NCBI GenBank assembly: GCA_020635495.1
Contig: JACJZQ010000005.1
Location: forward strand, 1-64,000
DNA length: 64,000 nucleotides
Source: Flavobacteriales bacterium
Lineage (GTDB): Bacteria; Bacteroidota; Bacteroidia; UBA10329
Direction: 5' to 3'
Made by a program: the position numbers and the translations under genes. The notes under the pieces are model-generated. The model searched no databases, was not told where the DNA came from, and worked only from the letters and a program-made list of their open reading frames with translations. This document shows positions 18,981 through 28,110 of the stretch, in pieces (the stretch's first letter is position 1; every line of letters begins with the position of its first letter).

Positions 18981-21707
18981 CTACTGAACGGGTTGAATGA
19001 TCAACTCCGTTCCTGAACCAGCGCTCACCACTATAAAGCCCGATCCATTGTTCAGAAGGTCAAATTCTGAATTACCGCTGAGCGGGAATCCCTGAACCAT
19101 TTCGCCTTTATGACTGAACAAGACCAACTGTTCCTCCTCTTGGTAATGAAACCCAATGCCCAAACGGTCGTCTTCCAGCTGGAATAATCTCATTTCTGAA
19201 GCAGAAGGCGCAATGCGTGTCTCAAACAGTTTCTGCTTTTTGTAGCTGAATACCTGCAGTAGATTCAGGTCGTGGAAGATGAATTCTGGACCGCCATCTG
19301 CATCCAGATCGGCCACTATGAATTGGTGCTCCGGACTGAATTTGCCTAGATCCATAGACTGAACTTCTCCGTCCAGAGCAACGCGATGTATCAACCCTTC
19401 ATCATTGGTAATATAGACACCCGTAAAGGCGGTTTCTGAAGAGACGAAAGTCTGTAAATGATTGTTCTTTGAAGGCGGAATGCGGTCTTCTACCTGCACG
19501 CGGTTTTTGCCACGTCTGTCCAGTAAATGGATCTTACCATTACTCTCTCCGGTAATTAGATGATCCTTGCCACGAACGAACATGTGTTTGAACTGTTGGA
19601 TGGTCGGGTCTGGAGCTTTGTTGTGCCTCCATCCGCTGGTTTTCTTACCAGTTATCTCGTAGTTGTAGATCTTCTTGTTCTTGCAGCTTATCAATAAGCG
19701 GTAATCTCTCTTTTTGTCGTATTCAATAACGGCCAGATCGGTTTCTGCCGGAGAGTCCAATTCCACTGGAAAGTCTCCAACATTCTTTCCATCTCGATCT
19801 ACCAGATAGATGAAATTCTTGGTATTGAAAACGAACTGAAGCTTTCCGTTTTTGAAAGCATCAACCTGCTTGGGTTCACTCTCAATAGGTTCGGGCAGTT
19901 CCAGTCTGAAAAGCTCTTGTCCCACAGAATTGAACAGATAAAGCATGTTGTTCTTATCCTGTACCAGAATTTCGTCTTCACCGCTAACATGGTTCTTCAC
20001 GAAAATCGGTCTGGTCTGCGCTTCAGCATCCATCCTTGCTTTCCAGTAAGATTCTACCGATTCTTTCCAAAGTGGATTGTACTTCAGGAACACGTTGGAG
20101 TAGAACGACTTACCCGTGGTGGTTATCTGCGTTCCCACTGCTTCAAACTGGCCAACAACCTCCTTGTTCTTCTCAAGAACATCAATTGCCTCTCTGTTCA
20201 GGTAAGAATTCACCACGTTTTTGGCTCTTCCCAAATGGTGATAGGTGAAGATGTTGTAGTGTGAGCCCAAATTTTCCGTGAACTTGGTAAAGGCCAGGTC
20301 TTTGGCCAACGTTCGGTCTGCTTGGATAAACTGCAAATACTCTTGCAGCGATTGCTCGGATGCTCCGAAAACCACCATGTCATCGAGCACCGCGAAATAC
20401 GGGTCTGAAAAATCGTCATAACCATCTCCGAACATCTCCGAAATAATACCTTTCAACTTCAGTTGTCCGATCTCAATTCCGTTATAGCTGCCCTCAAAAA
20501 CCTCATCACCATTTTTTTCTGCCAACGTTTGGCCAAGGTCAAAGAGTAGTTTCTTGGCCAACCCGCTAGATCGTGCATCGAATATCCAAAAGGTCTGCTC
20601 GGCAAACGAGGTTCCTTTAGGTTCCGTAATGCAAACCCCGTAGCTCTTGCCCATCCAAGCAAGAATATTCTGTTCAAGGTCAATTCCGTATTTGGTGTTG
20701 ATGCTATCCAACGAAGCCTCCAATGGCTTCAGTTTTCCCTGCGCACTCAGAAGATCTCTGTAGTCAGCAACAAAGGTTATCAGGTCTTCAATTCCGTAGA
20801 AGATGAACGATGCCGTGTTGGTAGGCAGATTATTCGGGAATTCGATGGACTGTGGCTCCTGATTGAGAAACAGGTCCATGAACTGATGCAGCGAATCTGT
20901 GGTGTATGTGAAACCGTTGCATGTAACACCATTATCCTTCAGGCTTACATCCAATTCTGTCCAAGATGCAAACTCTGAAACCATATTCTCAGAATACAGC
21001 ATGGTCGGCTTCAGAAAGCGGTTCAGGTACCTTGGAAATGAGCTGTAATTGATGAAAACATTGGCCTCCACATTTTTACCCGATGCCTTGCTGGCACTGG
21101 CAAACGCAGCTTCATCCAACAGTCCAACTGGCTTGGAAAGCTGCGCGATGGAACGGCTTAGTAAAGACTCGGAACTGGCCATGAGGATGAGCCCGTTGGC
21201 CATGGTAACATACATGGAGTAGTAGGGTTCTGAGACCACCAATTTGAAGCCCTCTCGTTGTCCCAACTGAATGGAACTTACAATGCCAGAACTTCCCAAC
21301 GCCTCGCTCAATTCAGTGAGCATTTTGAGGTTTTGCTCGGATGGTTTTATAACAAGCAGAACCGATAGCGAATCAGAATCGGACACATGATAGGAAGACC
21401 AGATATCGGAACCACCAAGAGCCGTTTTTAACTTTGGATTGTTCCGAATGATGGAGTCGAGCAAGAGATTGCGGCTGAAAAAGCGGTCCAGTTCGTCTAC
21501 TTTAAGCAGTGCCTCGTGGTAATCCTGCTCTTCAAAAACATCCCAAAGCGCGTTAATGTCAGGATAATTGACCACCAGAACAGCATCGGTAGGAATAGCA
21601 GAAAGCGGCTCCGATACTACCGTAGGCTTTTGGATTCTGTACCACGCATAGATTCCGCCCGCAAGCAGAACAACCAGAATGGCCAAACCTATGAGCAGCT
21701 TTTTCAC
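18981..21707 (-). CDS. DUF3352-like membrane-anchored protein with C-terminal beta-propeller
   Basis: A 908-residue protein with one N-terminal membrane helix (about 4-24), placing the rest outside the inner membrane. Residues about 35-560 resemble DUF3352 (PTDAVLVVNYPDINALWD, then repeated alpha/beta units). From about 590 onward the sequence looks like a beta-propeller of the PQQ/WD type (EDEILVQDKNNMLYLFNS, FNTKNFIYLVDRDGKNV, SNGKIHLLDRRGK, DADGGPEFIFHD). No catalytic motif is visible. It has its own promoter in the 54-base gap after the LolD-like gene, though the two genes may also be co-transcribed. Function unknown. Confidence 0.75.
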   Translation of the reverse strand: MKKLLIGLAILVVLLAGGIYAWYRIQKPTVVSEPLSAIPTDAVLVVNYPDINALWDVFEEQDYHEALLKVDELDRFFSRNLLLDSIIRNNPKLKTALGGSDIWSSYHVSDSDSLSVLLVIKPSEQNLKMLTELSEALGSSGIVSSIQLGQREGFKLVVSEPYYSMYVTMANGLILMASSESLLSRSIAQLSKPVGLLDEAAFASASKASGKNVEANVFINYSSFPRYLNRFLKPTMLYSENMVSEFASWTELDVSLKDNGVTCNGFTYTTDSLHQFMDLFLNQEPQSIEFPNNLPTNTASFIFYGIEDLITFVADYRDLLSAQGKLKPLEASLDSINTKYGIDLEQNILAWMGKSYGVCITEPKGTSFAEQTFWIFDARSSGLAKKLLFDLGQTLAEKNGDEVFEGSYNGIEIGQLKLKGIISEMFGDGYDDFSDPYFAVLDDMVVFGASEQSLQEYLQFIQADRTLAKDLAFTKFTENLGSHYNIFTYHHLGRAKNVVNSYLNREAIDVLEKNKEVVGQFEAVGTQITTTGKSFYSNVFLKYNPLWKESVESYWKARMDAEAQTRPIFVKNHVSGEDEILVQDKNNMLYLFNSVGQELFRLELPEPIESEPKQVDAFKNGKLQFVFNTKNFIYLVDRDGKNVGDFPVELDSPAETDLAVIEYDKKRDYRLLISCKNKKIYNYEITGKKTSGWRHNKAPDPTIQQFKHMFVRGKDHLITGESNGKIHLLDRRGKNRVQVEDRIPPSKNNHLQTFVSSETAFTGVYITNDEGLIHRVALDGEVQSMDLGKFSPEHQFIVADLDADGGPEFIFHDLNLLQVFSYKKQKLFETRIAPSASEMRLFQLEDDRLGIGFHYQEEEQLVLFSHKGEMVQGFPLSGNSEFDLLNNGSGFIVVSAGSGTELIIQPVQ

Positions 21708-21744
21708 GAGTTGGGGTTGGGGTGTAAAAAGTACGCTACAGACC

Positions 21745-21752
21745 CAAAGTTA
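21745..21752 (-). promoter_or_regulatory. Bacteroidota -7 box (TAACTTTG) for the DUF3352-like gene
   Basis: The minus strand reads TAACTTTG, an exact TAnnTTTG match, 37 bases upstream of the ATG at 21707. I see no -33 TTG at the expected distance. Confidence 0.5.
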
Positions 21753-21761
21753 GTATTCGGT

Positions 21762-22412
21762 CTAAACGATCTGTCCATCCTTCATTTCAAGTTTTCGGTC
21801 GGCCATGTTGGCCAGTTCCTCATTGTGTGTAACGATAACGAACGTTTGATTGAACTTATCGCGCAGATCAAAGAACAGTTGGTGCAGTTCCTTGGCCGAT
21901 TGACTGTCCAAGTTTCCAGAAGGCTCATCGGCCAAAACAACCGCTGGTTGATTGACCAACGCCCGAGCGACCGCCACGCGCTGTTGTTCTCCACCAGAAA
22001 GTTCGGATGGTTTGTGATCGGCACGATTGGCCAAACCCAGAAAACCAAGCAATTCTTTCGCTTTGGACTGTGCTTCAGCTTCACTTTTTCCAGCAATGAA
22101 AGCAGGAATACACACATTCTCCAACGCGGTGAATTCTGGCAGCAGATGATGGAATTGGAACACGAAACCAATTGCTCGGTTTCGGAAATCAGACAACTTC
22201 TTGTCCTTCAGTTTACCTGTTTCGATATTGTTGATGGAAACATTTCCAGCATCTGCTTTATCCAACGTGCCAATAATGTGCAGCAAGGTTGATTTACCAG
22301 CACCAGAAGCACCCACAATGCTTACAATTTCCCCTTCAGAAATCTCCAGGCTTACGCCTTTCAATACTTCCAGTTCTCCGTACCGTTTTTGGATGTTTTC
22401 CGCCTTGATCAT
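21762..22412 (-). CDS. lolD: ABC transporter ATP-binding protein, LolD type
   Basis: A 216-residue ATPase with Walker A GASGAGKST near 37-45, signature LSGGEQQRVAVARAL, Walker B VVLADEPSG, and H-loop THNEEL. The layout is that of the LolD/MacB class, which extracts lipoproteins from the inner membrane together with LolC/E permeases. No permease gene is adjacent, which is usual for lolD in Bacteroidota. I choose the ATG at 22412 (MIKAENIQKRYGE); a longer reading frame to 22439 adds no family-like sequence. The assignment to LolD rather than another MacB-type ATPase is likely but not certain. Confidence 0.85.
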   Translation of the reverse strand: MIKAENIQKRYGELEVLKGVSLEISEGEIVSIVGASGAGKSTLLHIIGTLDKADAGNVSINNIETGKLKDKKLSDFRNRAIGFVFQFHHLLPEFTALENVCIPAFIAGKSEAEAQSKAKELLGFLGLANRADHKPSELSGGEQQRVAVARALVNQPAVVLADEPSGNLDSQSAKELHQLFFDLRDKFNQTFVIVTHNEELANMADRKLEMKDGQIV

Positions 22413-22517
22413 CACCTGCGAAGATAGCGGACAGCACAACCTAAATCTTACTCGTGTTAACGAACTGCTAACAGGTGGTTTTTAATGAGTGGAAGATGAA
22501 GGTTTTGCGAGGCGGTT

Positions 22518-22901
22518 TTATTCAGTTGGATCAGTTGTTTTTCTTCTGAGGTTTTCCGGTCTTCTGTCTAGCTTGTCAAAGTGTCGTTGGTTTATCTCTT
22601 TCTTGTATCTGCCCCAAACTTTTTTCGCACCCAAGTGGATAAATACATAGCCGCCACCCCAACAGAATCCAAATGCGATTGCCAATAAACTGAGCTTAAA
22701 GGAGGTAGTCATAAAAGAGAAAATTACAAGACCGCATAGAATGAGAATCGTAACGCTGTTTGATTGATAAAGGGAACTTTTCTTTTTCTCTTCTCCAGAT
22801 TTTGACTCTCGGTTGAATAATCTCGCTATTTGAATTGCTCCGAATCCAAACGAAAGAATTACTAAGACTGTAAACGAAAGCTCAGATGTTTCCAGGTCCA
22901 T
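22518..22901 (-). CDS. small membrane protein, unknown
   Basis: A 127-residue protein with three hydrophobic stretches (about 8-28, 50-68 and 70-90) and a basic C-terminal tail (RRPENLRRKTTD). I recognise no family. The Ser/Lys-rich loop SGEEKKKSSL lies between helices 1 and 2. It sits alone between the BNR-repeat T9SS gene and the LolD-like gene, with a 55-base gap upstream and 105 downstream. It could be an inner-membrane protein. Confidence 0.6.
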   Translation of the reverse strand: MDLETSELSFTVLVILSFGFGAIQIARLFNRESKSGEEKKKSSLYQSNSVTILILCGLVIFSFMTTSFKLSLLAIAFGFCWGGGYVFIHLGAKKVWGRYKKEINQRHFDKLDRRPENLRRKTTDPTE

Positions 22902-22956
22902 TCTAAATGTTGGGCTAACTACATCCTAAAGTTAATCTGTTGTTGAAGACTGAGTT

Positions 22957-25900
22957 TTATTGCACCACGAACACTCCTTTTTTAATGAGTTTGCTGGTGG
23001 TCAGTACATAGAGGTAAGAACCTGCAGAGAGTTCAGGCATGTTCACATCGCTTTCGCTTGGGTGCGTTTCGCGGTAGATGCGTTTGCCATCCATCGAATA
23101 CATTTCAACCTGTATCGGCTCGTTCAGATTGGAGTAAAGGTGCAGGTTTCCATCTCCCGAAACAGGATTCGGGTAAACCGTGAGAATCGGTTCTTCTTCC
23201 GTTTCCTGCACGCCCACCACGTTGGTTGCAACCAAATTGATGTTGTCGATGTAGGTGTTCTGTCCCCATCCGCAATGATGGCGGAAGGTGATCATCACGT
23301 CTTCATTTCCGTAGTATGCAGAAAGGTCAACGCTGTCCGTGCGCCATTGCTGATCGGTTGGAATGAACCAACCATCCTGGAAATCGGGAGACGTGGCCAG
23401 ATCGGTTCCACCTTTGAAATACAAACTCTGCATTGTAGCTCCGCAATCTGTAGAAACGAGAATCTCAAGCGTGTCAGAATAACCGCCTCCCCAACGGGCA
23501 TAAGCCACATCAAATGTGAGCCAAGCATCTTGCAAATAGGTCATGTCGATGCTCACAACAGCATCATCATCCTGGCCGACTGCGGTGTAATCGTATCCAC
23601 GGATGAACATGCATTGGTCGCTATTCCCGTAGCCGCCAACGTCATCTTTCAACTCCCAGGTAATATTCTCATCCGCATTCTTGATCTCGAATCCATTTGG
23701 CGGGAATACCGTTTCGAAACCCTCATTCAACGTTGCCAATGGCTGGTATGCATTTACCGTGATGTACAACGAATCAATGCTGAAATCTCCATCACCGTCT
23801 GTCACTTTCAAGATGGTGAGGTGCGTTCCTGGCGTATCGTAAACCACATTGGCGTACCATGTATTAGCGGTTGATGGCGTGCCGCCTTGGAACGTCCATT
23901 CCCACGTGGCGTTGGTGTGATTCAGCATGGAATGGCACACGTAGTGGAAGGTGTCTTCCTCGCAATGCTGCGTTGTTTCGAATTTGTCAACCATCACTTG
24001 CGCAATCGGCACAGATGGGTCTTCGTAGAAACGGCTTTCCCAAATTCCTTTACCATAAGACGCAATTCGCATTTTCCCATCACGATAGAAAGGACGGGCA
24101 ATATTTGACTTGATGATGATCGGCAAACCATCTCCAAAATCCACCCAATCATTCATGGAATTGTTGCGATAGAAAATGGTCTTGTTGGTCGATAGGTAAA
24201 CCCCGCCATCGGTTCCGCCAATAAGATTCAACGAACGTGGCGATTCGCCATCCAACGTGGAGGTGGTCAGGTTCGTCCAAGATTGCCCTCCATTTTCGGA
24301 CTTGTATACACGCTGCCCGTTTCCTGTGCTTTCAAAAGCTATCCATACATTGTTGTGGTCGGTCGGGTCAACCTGCAACAACATTTTCCGGCTGTTGCTG
24401 ACGGATGGAAGCGTTAACGAATTCCAGTTCTGGCCTCCATCGGTTGTCTTCCAAAGCGTTCCGCTCGAAGATGGATTCACATTCTGCTGGCACACATACA
24501 TCACATCCGGGTCAGACCATGATTGCTCGATATACGTGATTCGGTTGTCGGCATCTGAACCAAATTCTGCGAATAAGGTGAATGTTGCTCCCTTGTCGTC
24601 CGTTCTCCAAAGCTGGTGGTCTTTGCCCGTGTAAGCAATGGAATAGCACCGCGGATCAAATTCCAATTCTGAGGATTCAACCGCCCAGTAACGCTCGTTC
24701 GGGTCAATGCCAAAACCGACATTCTGAACGGGGTCACCAATACTCTCAGGCATGATCTTTCCGTTGATATCGGAAGAATAGACCCTGCGATTTTCTCCCT
24801 GATTCACATATCCGCTTGCGGGTTCTCCACCGCCCAATTGCAGGAAGTTTCCGTAGCCGTAATTCTCGTGGAAAGACAGATTTCCGTTGTGATACAGCCC
24901 ACCGATCAGCACATCTTCATTCCACCCCGAACCAAAACCCCAATAATCGGAACTGTGAATGCCGTACATGCGGCTTTCAAATCCGTTGGTGTTGAAGAAA
25001 TCCGTGGAGCGGTAAATGCCGCCATCCGTAGTTATCCAAGTGGTGTTGCCAATAGCTCGGAAATCCTGCATGTCCACGTGCATGCTGTACGGTCCGCCTA
25101 CGTAACCGGCCAAAGCGTAAAAAGTAGCACCGCCATCATCCGAACCGTAAAGGTTCAATCCGCCCAAGCGAATCTGATCAGGGTTCGTGTTCGAGGCCAT
25201 CAACGCACAATTGTAATAGCCTTGGTGATATTGCCAGTTCACGGTTCCAATGGCCAAATTCATGTGGTTGGCATCGTACGGTCCACCTGCAGGACCATTC
25301 GGAAGCGTCCAATTCAAACCGCCATCCGTACTTTTCCAAACACCGATATAACCCGTGTCGCCAGCTTTCGCTTCTCCGATCAAATAAGCGTAAACACGGT
25401 TCGGGTCGGCATCCGATACAGCCAATCGACCACCTCCATCATTTCTGTCAGGGTCGGTAGAAGAATACCAACCGCTCATTTGCGGAGTGAAAGTTGCACC
25501 AGCATCGGTAGAGCGCAAGAACAGACAAAGGTCGAGCGCGTCATCGTGCTTTAGCAGATAGACAATGTTGCTATTGGCGGTGTTGTGTTTCAGGTCGAAA
25601 GCACGTTGGGTGTAAAGTTGATCCCAGCTGGAGCCGCCATTGATTGTTCTGAAAACGCCTTTATTGGTTGCAGCCAAAACGATGTTCGGATTGGTTGGGT
25701 TGATCAGAATTTCATTGGCATTCAATTGCCACGTGTACAGCACATCTGTCCAATTTGAACCGCCATCGGTCGATTTGTAGATGTAGCTGCCCGAACCAAT
25801 GTAAACCGTGTTCGGATCGGTCGGATGGATATCGATGGAGCGAACAGCACCGTTCAAGGCGTCATTCAAACTGATGTTGGTCCAGTTGTTTCCACCATCA

Positions 25901-26388
25901 TCACTCCTGTAGGCCTCTCCTGTTTCCGAACCACAGTAAAGCACGTTCGGGTTGGAAGGTGCTTGGTCAATGGCATAGATGTTCGATTGCTGCGAAACCG
26001 GATTCCCTCCAGTATTGTAAGCCACCATTGGCCCCACCAACGACCAGTTTCCAGCACGGGTTCCGCCAGAATTTATCAGCATATCTTCTCTTTCGCGAAG
26101 GAAATCCTGCTCGGTTGGCATTTCCACAAAACCGTTCCTGTTCACGTGGGCATCAACCGATCTTCTCCAGCGCTTGTAGTACTGCGTGTGGTAGCTTTTC
26201 TCAAAGTCGTGTTCCTCGAAATACGCTTTGAATGCCTTGTCAACTTCAAATACGTTTGGGTTTTCAGCGTACATCATTTGCGCCCATTCTGGAGATCGTG
26301 AAATCTCATGATCGGATGGACGATACATGTTCTGTGCAAAACCACTCATGGTCAGCATCAGAAAAAAAGCGGGTAGCAATTTCTTCAT
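22957..26388 (-). CDS. BNR/VPS10-like repeat protein with PKD domain and T9SS sorting domain
   Basis: A 1143-residue secreted protein. The ATG at 26388 gives a signal peptide ending SGFAQ; a TTG two codons earlier overlaps a TAGATTTG box, so I do not use it. Residues about 110-800 carry many beta-propeller repeats of the BNR/sortilin type (YRSDDGGNNWTNI, YKSTDGGSNWTDV, WKSTDGGLNWTLP, WKTTDGGQNWNSL). A PKD-like domain (WEWTFQGGTPSTANTW) follows near 845-900. Then comes a jelly-roll-like region (VDLSAYYGNEDVMITFRHHCG). The C-terminus from about 1070 is a T9SS type A sorting domain (VYPNPVSG ... PELSAGSYLYVLTT). It could be a surface glycosidase-like or binding protein. No catalytic residues can be named. 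Confidence 0.9.
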   Translation of the reverse strand: MKKLLPAFFLMLTMSGFAQNMYRPSDHEISRSPEWAQMMYAENPNVFEVDKAFKAYFEEHDFEKSYHTQYYKRWRRSVDAHVNRNGFVEMPTEQDFLREREDMLINSGGTRAGNWSLVGPMVAYNTGGNPVSQQSNIYAIDQAPSNPNVLYCGSETGEAYRSDDGGNNWTNISLNDALNGAVRSIDIHPTDPNTVYIGSGSYIYKSTDGGSNWTDVLYTWQLNANEILINPTNPNIVLAATNKGVFRTINGGSSWDQLYTQRAFDLKHNTANSNIVYLLKHDDALDLCLFLRSTDAGATFTPQMSGWYSSTDPDRNDGGGRLAVSDADPNRVYAYLIGEAKAGDTGYIGVWKSTDGGLNWTLPNGPAGGPYDANHMNLAIGTVNWQYHQGYYNCALMASNTNPDQIRLGGLNLYGSDDGGATFYALAGYVGGPYSMHVDMQDFRAIGNTTWITTDGGIYRSTDFFNTNGFESRMYGIHSSDYWGFGSGWNEDVLIGGLYHNGNLSFHENYGYGNFLQLGGGEPASGYVNQGENRRVYSSDINGKIMPESIGDPVQNVGFGIDPNERYWAVESSELEFDPRCYSIAYTGKDHQLWRTDDKGATFTLFAEFGSDADNRITYIEQSWSDPDVMYVCQQNVNPSSSGTLWKTTDGGQNWNSLTLPSVSNSRKMLLQVDPTDHNNVWIAFESTGNGQRVYKSENGGQSWTNLTTSTLDGESPRSLNLIGGTDGGVYLSTNKTIFYRNNSMNDWVDFGDGLPIIIKSNIARPFYRDGKMRIASYGKGIWESRFYEDPSVPIAQVMVDKFETTQHCEEDTFHYVCHSMLNHTNATWEWTFQGGTPSTANTWYANVVYDTPGTHLTILKVTDGDGDFSIDSLYITVNAYQPLATLNEGFETVFPPNGFEIKNADENITWELKDDVGGYGNSDQCMFIRGYDYTAVGQDDDAVVSIDMTYLQDAWLTFDVAYARWGGGYSDTLEILVSTDCGATMQSLYFKGGTDLATSPDFQDGWFIPTDQQWRTDSVDLSAYYGNEDVMITFRHHCGWGQNTYIDNINLVATNVVGVQETEEEPILTVYPNPVSGDGNLHLYSNLNEPIQVEMYSMDGKRIYRETHPSESDVNMPELSAGSYLYVLTTSKLIKKGVFVVQ

Positions 26389-26434
26389 GCTCAAATCTAA
26401 TTATGAGTTCGGCAATGATTTTGTCTTTGAACTG

Positions 26435-27478
26435 CTATTGTTTCACCGTTGATTCCTCAATCAGATCAAGCATTCTGGAAACAATAGTATCTGAATACAT
26501 TCTTGGTAGCGTATGCCCCATGCCTTCGATGTAGAGCGTTTCCGCATTTGGGATGAGTTCTGCGGTCTTTACGCCATGCTCGAACGGAATCAGCGGATCA
26601 GTCTTGCCATGAATGACCAATGTTGGAATTCCGAGGTTTTTCAGCGCTTCAATTCGAGAGCCTGAAAGTTCAATGGCTTTCGTTTGTTGCATGCCCGATT
26701 TTTGATTGTAGCCACTACGTTTTTCCATGTTGTATCGCGTTAGCTGCGCGATGCCGTTGATATCCAGATCGTATTTCTCAGCTCCCATCAGTTGCTCGCG
26801 GATGGCAATGCGAAGCTTGATGGCGTCTTCAACCTCTCCACTCAATCCATACTTGATGGTGTTGATGCCAATGTGTTTGAACACGTTGAGGTCGATGGCC
26901 GGCATTTCGGGGTCGTCCGCCCAAGCGGTAGACATGATGGAGGTGAGCGTAGCAACTCGTTCCGGATGTTCAATGCACAGCGTTTGACCGATCATTCCGC
27001 CCATGGACGCCCCAACCAAATGTGCTTTTTCGATTCCAAGTGTGTCCAAAACTGCGATGGCATCGTTGGCCATGTCGCTCAACGTATATGGATTGTCTGG
27101 GTCGAACGCATTCCAATCGCTGTTGCCAACACCTCGGTTATCAAATCGGATCACCTGGTAACCGCTATCCAGCAGCGGTTGAAAGAAGTAATCTGGCCAA
27201 ATAAGCGCATCGGCCGATAGGCCCATGATCAGCAGCACGCTTCCTTTAATGGTGTCTTGTGGTTGGTGAACGTCATACCAGATTTTCACTCCATCATTCA
27301 ACGCATAGCCAGCATCTCCAACCATTTCTTCTAGCGGAGCGTCCATCGCAGTTCTTATCTCCGCAACTTCTTCTTTGGTGAACTCCCTTGCGGTGAATTG
27401 AACGTATGCGTAACCGAATCCTGTTAGAATCAGAACGAAAACCAGCAGTCCAAGAAGAAATCTTTTGACAATTCTCAT
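26435..27478 (-). CDS. alpha/beta hydrolase, membrane-anchored
   Basis: A 347-residue alpha/beta-fold hydrolase. I start at the ATG at 27478, which overlaps the rnhB stop (ATGA), because it gives an N-terminal membrane helix (RFLLGLLVFVLILTGFGYAYV). The nucleophile elbow is GASMGG, with the Ser at about 145. HGKTDPLIP supplies the acid and GMGHTLPR the His of the triad. FDNRGVGNSDW is the oxyanion-side motif of the proline iminopeptidase/lipase-like group. It is probably translated together with rnhB. The substrate is unknown. Confidence 0.85.
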   Translation of the reverse strand: MRIVKRFLLGLLVFVLILTGFGYAYVQFTAREFTKEEVAEIRTAMDAPLEEMVGDAGYALNDGVKIWYDVHQPQDTIKGSVLLIMGLSADALIWPDYFFQPLLDSGYQVIRFDNRGVGNSDWNAFDPDNPYTLSDMANDAIAVLDTLGIEKAHLVGASMGGMIGQTLCIEHPERVATLTSIMSTAWADDPEMPAIDLNVFKHIGINTIKYGLSGEVEDAIKLRIAIREQLMGAEKYDLDINGIAQLTRYNMEKRSGYNQKSGMQQTKAIELSGSRIEALKNLGIPTLVIHGKTDPLIPFEHGVKTAELIPNAETLYIEGMGHTLPRMYSDTIVSRMLDLIEESTVKQ

Positions 27479-28077
27479 TGATCTTTGAATGGAAGTTCGG
27501 GCTGAAGCAATTGGAAACTCATACGGTGCCATTCGGTCGGGCCATGCTTCCTAATGCCCAAACGGTGTTCTTTGGTCGGGTAACCTTTATTTCTATCCCA
27601 TCCAAAATGCGGGTATTGGTCATGCAGTTTCCGCATGATCTCATCCCGATGGGTTTTTGCAAGGATTGAAGCTGCTGCAATGTTCTGATACTTGCCATCG
27701 CCCTTCACAATACATTGGTGCTTCACTTTCTTATATGGAATGAATCGGTTGCCGTCTACAATGATGAACTGCGCTTTGGTTTTCAGTTGGTCCAGTGCGC
27801 GATGCATGGCCACAAAACTTCCTTTGAGGATGTTGATGCGATCGATCTCCTCGTTGGAAACGATTCCAACCCCCCAAGCCAAAGCTTTTGCCTCTATTTC
27901 AGGGCGAAGCAACTCTCGTTTTTTCTCATTGATCTGCTTGCTGTCGTTCAATCCTTCAATTGGGTTTATCGGGTCGAGGATGACTGCTGCGGCAACTACC
28001 GGCCCGGCCAAGCAACCGCGGCCGGCTTCATCGCAGCCAGCTTCTAAAAGTTCAGATTGGAATGTCTGGATTAGCAT
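27475..28077 (-). CDS. rnhB: ribonuclease HII
   Basis: A 200-residue enzyme that removes RNA from RNA-DNA hybrids and incised ribonucleotides. The DEAGRG motif is at residues 16-21, with the catalytic acids D16 and E17. FIIVDGNRF near 104-112 supplies another acid. The length is normal. It overlaps the alpha/beta hydrolase start by four bases. Downstream of kynU on the same strand, it is separated from it by a compact palindromic repeat. Confidence 0.95.
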   Translation of the reverse strand: MLIQTFQSELLEAGCDEAGRGCLAGPVVAAAVILDPINPIEGLNDSKQINEKKRELLRPEIEAKALAWGVGIVSNEEIDRINILKGSFVAMHRALDQLKTKAQFIIVDGNRFIPYKKVKHQCIVKGDGKYQNIAAASILAKTHRDEIMRKLHDQYPHFGWDRNKGYPTKEHRLGIRKHGPTEWHRMSFQLLQPELPFKDQ

Positions 28078-28090
28078 TGCTGCAAAGTAA

Positions 28091-28110
28091 GGGCGTATGG
28101 CGATACGCCC
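28091..28110. repeat. palindromic hairpin GGGCGTAT-N4-ATACGCCC
   Basis: A perfect 8-bp inverted repeat with a 4-base loop fills the gap between the kynU stop (28111-28113) and the rnhB start (28077). It looks like the small dispersed GC-rich palindromes found in many genomes and may act as a terminator or attenuator between the two genes. No T-run follows it. Confidence 0.6.

Noticed and set aside
21516..22292. 258-codon plus-strand frame
   Set aside because: Antisense to the LolD-type ATPase and the DUF3352-like gene, both strongly supported.
22960..23874. 304-codon plus-strand frame
   Set aside because: Antisense to the BNR-repeat T9SS gene, whose domains and sorting signal are clear; no family-like sequence on this strand.
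26392..26399. TAGATTTG box in front of the BNR-repeat gene
   Set aside because: An exact -7 match, but it ends four bases from the ATG at 26388 and no -33 element is seen; kept out of the list as ambiguous.
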